Shown: positions 27,067 through 34,276 of the stretch, one piece after another
Layout: each line of letters begins with the position of its first letter
How positions within the stretch are numbered: the stretch's first letter is position 1
Assembly: GCF_000739655.1 (NCBI RefSeq)
Contig: NZ_BATR01000114.1
Location: 122,176 to 186,175, forward strand
Direction of reading: 5' to 3'
DNA: 64,000 bases
DNA from: Verrucomicrobium sp. BvORR106
Lineage (GTDB): Bacteria > Verrucomicrobiota > Verrucomicrobiia > Verrucomicrobiales > Verrucomicrobiaceae
Made by a program: the position numbers and the translations under genes
Notes under the pieces: model-generated
What the model saw: the letters and a program-made list of their open reading frames with translations, nothing else
Databases searched by the model: none
Told to the model about the DNA's origin: nothing

Positions 27067-27335
27067 TTCTCAGAACGGCCTGTGCCTGGGAAGTTCGGGG
27101 AGCGCACGCATCTTGCGTGCTGTTCACGGCATCTTGCCGGGAACGTCAGTCAGCGGGTGGCCTCGCGAGGTCAAACCAAACATACGTGCCGCATAGCATT
27201 CGAGCGACATGGAGGCGTTGAAGATGGTGGGAGAGAAAGCGGAAGCTGTCGGCCTTCCCACCTGAGTATCATCGTTGGACGGTACCCAACGTAGACTCGC
27301 TGGAAGCTCGTCAACGTTGGGCTTGTAGCTCCATC
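27067..27335 (+). repeat. Dispersed modular repeat, copy A
   Basis: One of at least six related copies in the window, made of three blocks. Block 1 (27097-27150) contains GCACGCATCTTGCGTGCTGT and CGGCATCTTGCCGGGAACGT. Block 2 (about 27191-27268) ends CTGTCGGCCTTCCCACCTGA. Block 3 (27276-27335) is an inverted pair around CAACGTAGACTCG and CGTCAACGTTGGG. Other copies: 41163-41385, 41500-41712, 45930-46130, 47276-47545 and 47655-47930. Not a gene: no conserved frame and no start or ribosome site. Confidence 0.8.
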
Positions 27336-27357
27336 CGAGGAAGAACTTCGACCGCTT

Positions 27358-27790
27358 CGCTGACGTTTGTAGGTTCTGGAGCTAGGGGTGCTCAATAAAG
27401 GCATGGTCGTCCTACGCGCCAGCGTCTTGGAGTGCTGGTGGCTTGACACCGCTTTGGCGGAGCTTGTGATTTCCTGAAATATAGAGACCCTCAGCAGGGG
27501 TGATGACGGACTCCCACTTGACGTTCCCTCTGCCATTCGACGTCGGCCCGTTTGGGGGCGAGGCGCGGGAAGGCAGGCTGGCGGAGATGAGGGGGAGTTG
27601 GAGGCGTATCCGGCAGGCGAAAGCGGCGTCGAGCCGCACGCACTCCAAGATGCTTCGCGACGTTTGTGCGTTCTGAAGCAAAGAGGGGTCCCATCTGGCA
27701 TGGGCGTCCTACGCGCCAGCGTCTTGGCACCGTCGCTTTGGCGGTGCTTGTGATTTCCTGAAATCTCAGGAGGTCAGCAGGGGTGGGTGC
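27358..27790 (+). repeat. Direct repeat pair in the gene-free stretch 26999-27835
   Basis: Two copies of about 130 bp (27358-27500 and 27657-27790). Both carry GACGTTTGT, GTCCTACGCGCCAGCGTCTT, CGCTTTGGCGG and TTGTGATTTCCTGAAAT in the same order, ending in TCAGCAGGGGTG. The DNA between and around them shows no credible gene. The whole 26999-27835 spacer is repeat-derived. Confidence 0.7.
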
Positions 27791-27835
27791 GCTGCTCGAT
27801 TCGGACGGCTTCGCTTCAAGGCCGCTCCAGCACTC

Positions 27836-29533
27836 TTACGACGGCAGAGCCGGAGGGGGGCTTGAGGAATGTTTGTCCAACACGCTGCGGACAGTGCCGG
27901 TCAGTTCTCCCACTTCGTAGGGCTTGTAGAGACTGGCATCGGGGAGCATGCCGTGGGCGTCCCGGAAGGCGGCGGGGTCGAAGAGGAATCCACTGCACAG
28001 CACCACAGGCTGGGACGGGATCATCTTGCGGATCTCCACCATGGCGTCGGGGCCGGAAAGGCGGGGCATGGCGACGTCCAGAAGGACGAGGTCGGCGACG
28101 TTGCCGGGGGTCTTCATCCAGTCCACGGCTTCCTGACCGTCGCTGGCGGTGAAGACCTGATAGCCTGCGCCACTCAGGAGTCGCTTGCTGACGTTCCGGA
28201 CGAGCGGGTCATCGTCCACGACGAGAATTACTTCGGTGCCGGAAGGTTTGGGTGGGATGGGGCTGGCCACTGCCACGGAGGTCGTGGTCGTATCCGGAGC
28301 GGAGGTGCTGCGTGGCAGGAAGACGGAGAACACGGCGCCCTGACCCAGATGGGATTCGCACTCGATCCAACCGCCCAGTTTTTCGACAATGTCACGGGAG
28401 GAGGAGAGCCCCAGGCCGGTGCCTTCACCACGTGGTTTGGTCGTGAAGAAGGGTTCGAACAATCGGCTCATGACGTCCGACGGGATGCCAGGTCCGTTGT
28501 CCTGAACCTCGATGCAGACGTAGTCGCCGAGCTTGGCTCCGTTGGACAGGCCTTCGGGAGGGGCGGTGCGGGCGCGATTGGATGCGGTGATGAGGAGCTC
28601 GCTGTGGCTGCGGTTCTTCATGGCGTCCACGCCATTGACACACAGGTTCATGAGCACCTGCTGGAGATCGCTCCGGTCTGCCATGGCGGGCCAGAGGGTG
28701 CGGGGCGTCTGGACCTCCACCTGGACGAGGGCGGAGATGGAGTGCTTCAAGAGATCCCGCACCTCCGTGACGATGGAGCGGATGTCGGTGCTCTCCACGG
28801 AGTGCTTGTTATGCCGGGCGTGGCAGAGGAGCTGCTTTACCAGCTCACGACCGCCAGCGGCGGCCTTGAAGGCATCCGCCAGCAAGGAGACGACTTCCGC
28901 AGTGGAGTGGCCGCTGGGGTTGGTATTGAGCTGCTGCAGGGCGATGCCGAGATTGCCGGTGATAGCGGTCAGCAGGTTGTTGAAGTTGTGAGCGATCCCA
29001 CCTGCGAGAATGCCGATGGCCTCCATCTTCTGGGCCTGCTGAAGTGCGCTCTCCAGATTCCGGACGTCTGTGCGATCTTTCCAGAAGACGACGCGTTCCG
29101 TGGCCGGCGCGCCGGGGACAGGGCTAACGAGGATGGTGGAGAGCTTGAGGACCTTCGGGGCTGGCTTGATCAGCTCCCATTCCTGATTGTAGAGGGAGGC
29201 GGGATCGTTGAGGAGGATCTGCCACTTCTTTTCAAACGCTTCTGGTGAGGCGAAGCAGCTCTCCAGCTGGGATTGGAGGCCTTTCAGTCCGGCCTGGCAA
29301 GGGAGCTCCGGGGCGAGACCAAAAATCTCCAGGAACTTTGCGTTGGTCGCCAGAATATGGTTGTCTGAGTCCAGCACCAGAAAGGCGTCAGGGATCAGGT
29401 CGGCGAGGGCGTGAAATCGAGCCAGATTGTGGGGCGGGGAGGGGGAAGGGTCGGTCGAAAACTCCCCAGCGGGAGTATTCGGCGTGCCGGTACTGTCATC
29501 TGAGCTTTCCCTCATGTGAGACTCTCGACCCAT
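27836..29533 (-). CDS. PAS-domain hybrid histidine kinase with C-terminal receiver
   Basis: A 565-aa cytosolic hybrid sensor kinase. Residues about 40-160 are a PAS domain (LADLIPDAFLVLDSDNHILA). The phospho-accepting His 182 is in GGIAHNFNNLLTAITG, where the usual Asp/Glu after His is Asn. The HATPase domain (about 290-410) has the N box LMNLCVNGVDAM, DNGPGIPSD and GTGLGLSSSRDIVEK. A receiver domain (about 435-560) has VVDDDPLVRN, phospho-acceptor Asp in LVLLDVAMPR and Lys in LYKPYEVGEL. No membrane segment is seen. It is on the same strand as the phc-like operon but separated from it by 570 bp holding a palindromic element. Confidence 0.9.
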   Translation of the reverse strand: MGRESHMRESSDDSTGTPNTPAGEFSTDPSPSPPHNLARFHALADLIPDAFLVLDSDNHILATNAKFLEIFGLAPELPCQAGLKGLQSQLESCFASPEAFEKKWQILLNDPASLYNQEWELIKPAPKVLKLSTILVSPVPGAPATERVVFWKDRTDVRNLESALQQAQKMEAIGILAGGIAHNFNNLLTAITGNLGIALQQLNTNPSGHSTAEVVSLLADAFKAAAGGRELVKQLLCHARHNKHSVESTDIRSIVTEVRDLLKHSISALVQVEVQTPRTLWPAMADRSDLQQVLMNLCVNGVDAMKNRSHSELLITASNRARTAPPEGLSNGAKLGDYVCIEVQDNGPGIPSDVMSRLFEPFFTTKPRGEGTGLGLSSSRDIVEKLGGWIECESHLGQGAVFSVFLPRSTSAPDTTTTSVAVASPIPPKPSGTEVILVVDDDPLVRNVSKRLLSGAGYQVFTASDGQEAVDWMKTPGNVADLVLLDVAMPRLSGPDAMVEIRKMIPSQPVVLCSGFLFDPAAFRDAHGMLPDASLYKPYEVGELTGTVRSVLDKHSSSPPPALPS

Positions 29534-29630
29534 AATTAGGAAATATAACCATACTATTGTGGATACAAAACATAATTTTCATAATTATTTGCATATAGTT
29601 TAGATTTACTGAGTTTTTGAGGATGCGGAA
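29534..29630 (-). promoter_or_regulatory. AT-rich upstream region of the PAS hybrid kinase
   Basis: About 100 bp of strongly AT-rich DNA directly upstream of the kinase ATG (for example CATAATTTTCATAATTATTT), in sharp contrast to the G+C-rich surroundings. It must hold the promoter; several TATAAT-like hexamers fit, so I do not pick one. A similar AT-rich island lies upstream of the methyltransferase gene at 36310-36430. Confidence 0.5.
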
Positions 29631-29716
29631 TATTGAGGGTTTTGGGGTGAGGAAATGCGGGGCGGATGTGTGAGGATGGGGTGGGTTGTGGGGGTGAGTC
29701 TGGGCTGGGAGCGTTC

Positions 29717-29806
29717 GGTCCGGCGTCCCTCCGGGACGCGATCGCCGGGGGAGATGGTGATCCGGTGGTTGGCACCACCGGCTACAGTCCGGCGTCCCTC
29801 CGGGAC
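29717..29806. repeat. Paired hairpin repeat GTCCGGCGTCCCTCCGGGACG
   Basis: The motif CGGCGTCCCTCCGGGACG occurs twice (about 29721-29741 and 29787-29807). CGTCCC-TCC-GGGACG is a 6-bp stem. Between the two lies the further hairpin GGTGGTTGGCACCACC. This is a short structured repeat in the spacer 29534-30103, and no gene is present. Confidence 0.7.
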
Positions 29807-29890
29807 GAATGAGGTGACGGAGGTGGGGGCGGCCCGAACGAGGTTCAAGGTCAGATGGCTGCGGAGTACAGGAGGCGGGGTCTCTGGCCC

Positions 29891-30102
29891 CGCTGCGCGG
29901 GAGACGCCAGACTAGAAGACGCCAGACACAAGACCTGAGCTGGCGCTGGGTTTGGGGGGGCAGGGGGGAGACCGCCTAGGGACGCCTGAAAGCGAGCGGG
30001 ACACGAATGTCCCTTGCTCCTTTTGGTGAGATCGGCACCCGGCTCTCTGCCGGGCACCAGCTCAGGTCTTGTGTCTTGTGTCTTGTGTCTCCGCGAAGCG
30101 GT
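29891..30102. mobile_element. Short MITE-like element with terminal inverted repeats
   Basis: About 212 bp bounded by inverted repeats. The inner arms are a perfect 20-bp pair, AGACACAAGACCTGAGCTGG (29924-29943) and its complement (30057-30076); the outer ends are CGCTGCGCGGGAGAC on the left and GTCTCCGCGAAGCG on the right. The interior carries GGGACACGAATGTCCC. The same end sequences bound the block 47028-49226. The right end abuts the stop codon of the receiver-kinase gene (30104). No transposase or clear target-site duplication is seen, so it is called non-autonomous and MITE-like by structure only. Confidence 0.6.
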
Positions 30103-30103
30103 A

Positions 30104-31348
30104 CTACTGCCCGATGCCTTCCATCACTTTCTCGATGACGTCCATGGAGACCTTGCTTCCACGGCAGCCGGAGGAGTTCACGGGGAGGCAGAGTTCTACC
30201 ACGGTGCCCCGGGAGGCGTCGTTGAAGGCGCGGGCCCAGCCGCCCTGATTGTGCAGGGTGACGTAGCAGGTCGCCAGATTCATGCCCAGATACTGGGGGT
30301 TCTCCTGCCGCATGAAGAACGGCGTGAAGACGGTGGAGAGCTTGTTGGCGGGAATGTTAGTGCCGGAGTCGGTCACTTCCATGGCCACGTGCTCCGGTGT
30401 CTCGCCTGAGCCTTGGGCATGGCGGACGGCGATGTTGATGACGCTGTTGGGCGGGAGGTGGTCCAGCTCATCCTCCAACACCAGGCGCAGGATGTGGCTG
30501 AGACGGTTCCGGTTGCACTGGATGGCAGGCAGATCCGGCGGTGAGGTGTAGGAAATGGCGATGTGCTTGTCCTCGAAGAGCCCGCTGAGTTGCTCGATGA
30601 CGGCGTACCAGAGCTGGTTGAGGTCCAGATATTCGCCTTCAACCATCTCCTGCAGGCTCGGGACGGAGGCTAGCCGGGTCAGCGTATCGGTGATGCGGCG
30701 CAGCTGGGTCTTGGCGGACTCATGCAGCTCAGAGAGGAAGCTCTCGTCCATGCCAGCGGGGAGCTTGGCCCCTTTTCCATGCGAATCGACCGCAAGTTGC
30801 AGGTAGGTCTGCACGGGGACCAGTGCGTTGCGCAGATGGTGATTCATGCCTTCCGCCAGGGCGCCAAACCCTGCGAGGCGGTCAGAAGCGATGAGCTGGC
30901 GCATCAGGGCGGACCGCTCCTGCAAGAGCCGGTCTTTTTCTGCGCGCAGCTGGTGGTACTCCATGGCGCGACGCAGGGTCTGCACCAGGGCTTCAGGTTC
31001 CCACGGCTTGCTGATGTAGTGATAGATGGCCCCGTCGTTGATGGCGGCGATGGCAGTCGCGATATCCGCATAGGCGGTGGCCAGAATGCGGACGATGTCG
31101 GGAAACTTCTCACGCAACTGCGTCAGGAAGGTCGTTCCCTGAAGACCGCGAAGACGTTGGTCGGAAACGACGACGGCAATGGACTGATGGTGACGCTCGA
31201 CAATGCGCAGCCCTTCCTCGGCGCTGGGGGCGGTGATGACCTCAAAGTCTTCACCTACGATTTGCTCGAAGTACTTTAGGGAGAGCAATTCATCGTCAAC
31301 ATAGAGAATCTTGCAGGAACTCTTGCCAGGGGTGGGGGGCGTTGACAT
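30104..31348 (-). CDS. Receiver-histidine kinase fusion (PhcR/PhcQ-like)
   Basis: A 414-aa protein with the receiver in front: residues about 12-130, KILYVDDELLSLKYFEQIVG, phospho-acceptor Asp 63 in VVVSDQRLRG and Lys in YISKPWEPEA. A coiled linker (131-155) leads to a kinase-like part: His 170 in EGMNHHLRNALVPVQ and a degenerate HATPase with NRLSHILRLVLEDELDHL. The residue after His is another His instead of Glu/Asp, and the G boxes are weak, so activity is doubtful. A response regulator with a kinase-type output is the hallmark of PhcR and PhcQ in Ralstonia quorum sensing. The ATG at 31348 is preferred over an upstream GTG. It follows the membrane kinase gene by 31 bp on the same transcript. 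Confidence 0.85.
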   Translation of the reverse strand: MSTPPTPGKSSCKILYVDDELLSLKYFEQIVGEDFEVITAPSAEEGLRIVERHHQSIAVVVSDQRLRGLQGTTFLTQLREKFPDIVRILATAYADIATAIAAINDGAIYHYISKPWEPEALVQTLRRAMEYHQLRAEKDRLLQERSALMRQLIASDRLAGFGALAEGMNHHLRNALVPVQTYLQLAVDSHGKGAKLPAGMDESFLSELHESAKTQLRRITDTLTRLASVPSLQEMVEGEYLDLNQLWYAVIEQLSGLFEDKHIAISYTSPPDLPAIQCNRNRLSHILRLVLEDELDHLPPNSVINIAVRHAQGSGETPEHVAMEVTDSGTNIPANKLSTVFTPFFMRQENPQYLGMNLATCYVTLHNQGGWARAFNDASRGTVVELCLPVNSSGCRGSKVSMDVIEKVMEGIGQ

Positions 31349-31379
31349 TGGTCCATGTGTCACCCCATTTGCAAAATTA

Positions 31380-34205
31380 TCAAGTGGTCAAAACATGCTC
31401 CCTGAATGCAACTGACTCTACAGAAGGGGTAGGCTCTTCATTTTCCACAATGGCGCGCGGCATGCGGATGGTGAAGACGGTGCCCCCGCCGGGGGCGGCG
31501 TCGGCAGAGATATTTCCTCCATGAGCCGTGATAATACGGTAGCAGACGGAGAGGCCGAGTCCGGTGCCTTCTCCCGCGGGCTTCGTAGTGAAGAAGGGGT
31601 CGAAGATTTTGGAAAGGTTGGTTTCAGGGATGCCGGGGCCGTTGTCGCGGATGAGGATGTCCGTGACGGTCCCTTCACTGCGGGTCGAAATCCAGATCTG
31701 CGGCGGCTCCGAGTCTGGCGTCATGTGGGAGGCCAGGGCATCGATGGCGTTCTTGAGCAGGTTCAGCAGCACCAGGGTGAGCTGATTGCGGTCTCCCCGC
31801 ACCACGATGTCCGCGGGCACATCCTCATGCAGCTGAATGTGGAATTCCTTGAGGGGAGAGGAAAGAATTCGAATGGCGCTCTGGATGGGTTCGGAAATTG
31901 GACAGGCTGCGGCCATGACCGTCTCCGGATGGCAGAAGGTGCGCAGATCCGAGATGATGGTGGAGATGCGGTTGATGCCTTCCCGGATATCGGAAACCAC
32001 TTCCTTAAGGGTGCCCTTGGATTCATCAGGGAGCTTTCCGGTGCGGCGATCGAGGATAAACAGGGCGCTGCGTGCGAAGTTCAACGGGTTGTTGATCTCG
32101 TGCATGATGCCGCCGGTGAGGATGCCCAGGGCAGCCATCTTCTCGGACTGAATGAGGTCTCTTTCCGCAGCGCGGAGTTCGGCCAGCGTTTGCTCGAGCT
32201 CGGCGTTGCGCAGAGCGACTTCCTTCTGGAGGAGGCTGGCGTGGACGAGGTTGTGCACCCGGGTGTGGAACTCTGTGAGGGAAAAAGGTTTTACCATTAC
32301 ATCGTTGGCGCCGTTGCGCAGGGCGGTGAGGCGCACATCCTCATCCGAGCGGGCGGTGACCAGCATGATAGGCAGCATGAGCGTGACCTGGCGGTCGCGC
32401 AGCTCGCGGCAGAGGGAGAGGCCGTCGAGGTTCGGCATCATGTAGTCTGCCACGATGAGGTCGGGGACATGCTTGACTGCGAGTTCGAGACCGGCGGCGC
32501 CATCGGTGGCCTGGATGACCCGGTAGCGGGGTTCGAGCTCAGAGTGCATGAACCGGAGCATGCCCGGCTCGTCATCGATGATGAGCACCAGCGGAAGCTC
32601 GGCGCGATCTCCTTGAACCTCAAGGTCAACAAGGGCCGGAGTGGATGACCTGGCAGACTCGTCCTCAGACTCGTCGGCAATCTGCAGCTCTTCCGCCTCG
32701 CGGTACACGGACTTGATCCACTGGGCTGCATCGGAGTCACCAGGGGCTTCCTTCGCTTCCTCAGCTTTGGCAGGTGGGAGGGCGGCAGCGGTGCCGGATT
32801 CCGTCGGTGCGTCATCTTCACGAGGTGCGTGACCCACCACCAGGATGTCGCCGTTGGCCGTATAGGGAATGAGCACCCGCATGGTGGTGCCGGTGCCCTG
32901 GATGCTCTCTGCCTCGACGCGGCCGCCCATACGGGTGGCCAGCTCTTTGACGAGGGCAAGGCCGAGGCCGGTGCCTGGGTGGCGGCGAGTGACAGATGAA
33001 TCCGCCTGCCAGAAGCGGTCGAAGATGAAGGGAAGGTTCTGTTGGGAGATGCCGATGCCGGTATCGATCACCTCGAACACGAGGAAGCCGTTCACGGTAT
33101 TCGTCACGAGGGTGACGCTGCCCCCCTTGGGGGTGAACTTGACGGCGTTGAACAGGAGGTTGAGGAGGATCTTCTCGAGCTTCTCCTGATCACTGTCCAC
33201 CATCTCCAGCTGCTCAGGCATCTGCTGGAGCACGGCCACATCTCCCTGGCGGGCCATGTTGGTGACGGATTGCAGAAGCCTCCCGGTGAACAAGCGGAGT
33301 GAGAAGCGCTGATGCGAGATGCGCATGCGGCCGACATTGGCGCTGGCGAGATCAAGCAAGTCATTGATGAGCTTCAGGAGGCGCAGGGCATTCTGATAGA
33401 TGCCTGTCAGCTCATCATGCAACATGGAGGATGGCGCGCCGCCGTTGCTGCTCTGTGGAGAGCCTGCGGGATAGAGCCTTTGCAGCCTCTGTAGAGGTGC
33501 GATCATCAGGGTGAGCGGCGTGCGCAGCTCATGCGTGATGTTGGAGAAGAAGTCTGTCTTGAGGCGATCCATCTCCACGAGCTGGAGATTCTTCTGCTCC
33601 AGCTCAGCCTGGTTGTCGGCGAGACTGTAGCGGGAGATCACTTCATTGCGCCGGATGCGCTGATGCACGTGGCTGCCGGAGATGACGACCACGCTGTTCA
33701 TGATGAGGAAGACGCCGTTGCTGAAGAACTGGCCGAAGGACCCCTCAGGTGCGGTGGCGCTACCGATGTGCGGCAGCGTGGCCGCAAAGTAGATAGTCAT
33801 CGTGATGGCCACGGCCAGCACGCTCTCCCGGAAGCCCCATTGGAAGAGGAAGGCAAAACCGACGAGACAAAGTGTGAGCCCTGAGTAGTAGGGCGACCCG
33901 GGATCACCCGAGCAGAAGATCATGTAGGCGATGCCCACTGCGGGAAGCAGCGGGACCAGCAACATGAGCGCCGGATAATGACGCCGGCCAAACTCGGTGT
34001 TGCTGGTGAACATGAGCCCGATCTCCAGCAGGGCCACCGCGCTCCGCAGGACGAAGAAGTGATGCCAGAGATGCGGGTAGGTGAAGTGGTCCAGAGTGGA
34101 GGCACCCATCATCAAGACCATGGCGATCCATGCCAGGGTCTTGACGTTCTTAAGGGTTACCTTCTGGTTTTCCTCCTGCCAACGGGCTTCCCATGCGGGT
34201 CGCAT
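31380..34205 (-). CDS. Membrane hybrid histidine kinase, two kinase modules (PhcS-like)
   Basis: A 941-aa sensor. About six membrane helices occupy residues 25-190 (TLAWIAMVLMMGAS, YPALMLLVPLLPAVGIAYMI and others) with no large periplasmic loop, as in PhcS. Module 1: HisKA in FFSNITHELRTPLTLMIAPL and HATPase with NAVKFTP, DTGIGIS and GTGLGLALVKELA. A receiver follows (about 555-670, LVLIIDDEPGMLRF, Asp in LIVADYMMPNLDG). Module 2: His in GGIMHEINNPLNFARS and HATPase with DNGPGIPE and GTGLGLSVCYRII. The start ATG 34205 has GGGGA nine bases upstream; a TTG at 34247 is an alternative. Second gene of the operon, after the receiver-methyltransferase. Confidence 0.9.
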   Translation of the reverse strand: MRPAWEARWQEENQKVTLKNVKTLAWIAMVLMMGASTLDHFTYPHLWHHFFVLRSAVALLEIGLMFTSNTEFGRRHYPALMLLVPLLPAVGIAYMIFCSGDPGSPYYSGLTLCLVGFAFLFQWGFRESVLAVAITMTIYFAATLPHIGSATAPEGSFGQFFSNGVFLIMNSVVVISGSHVHQRIRRNEVISRYSLADNQAELEQKNLQLVEMDRLKTDFFSNITHELRTPLTLMIAPLQRLQRLYPAGSPQSSNGGAPSSMLHDELTGIYQNALRLLKLINDLLDLASANVGRMRISHQRFSLRLFTGRLLQSVTNMARQGDVAVLQQMPEQLEMVDSDQEKLEKILLNLLFNAVKFTPKGGSVTLVTNTVNGFLVFEVIDTGIGISQQNLPFIFDRFWQADSSVTRRHPGTGLGLALVKELATRMGGRVEAESIQGTGTTMRVLIPYTANGDILVVGHAPREDDAPTESGTAAALPPAKAEEAKEAPGDSDAAQWIKSVYREAEELQIADESEDESARSSTPALVDLEVQGDRAELPLVLIIDDEPGMLRFMHSELEPRYRVIQATDGAAGLELAVKHVPDLIVADYMMPNLDGLSLCRELRDRQVTLMLPIMLVTARSDEDVRLTALRNGANDVMVKPFSLTEFHTRVHNLVHASLLQKEVALRNAELEQTLAELRAAERDLIQSEKMAALGILTGGIMHEINNPLNFARSALFILDRRTGKLPDESKGTLKEVVSDIREGINRISTIISDLRTFCHPETVMAAACPISEPIQSAIRILSSPLKEFHIQLHEDVPADIVVRGDRNQLTLVLLNLLKNAIDALASHMTPDSEPPQIWISTRSEGTVTDILIRDNGPGIPETNLSKIFDPFFTTKPAGEGTGLGLSVCYRIITAHGGNISADAAPGGGTVFTIRMPRAIVENEEPTPSVESVAFREHVLTT

Positions 34206-34276
34206 TGTTTCCCCATTGGGCGTCGTGGGCGTGGCAATGTCACTCAAGGTCGGGCTCGGGTGGCACCACCGTCCTT

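Noticed and set aside
27171..27730. Several overlapping minus-strand frames in the 27-kb spacer
   Set aside because: They run across modular and direct repeats, share sequence with other repeat copies and show no protein family features.
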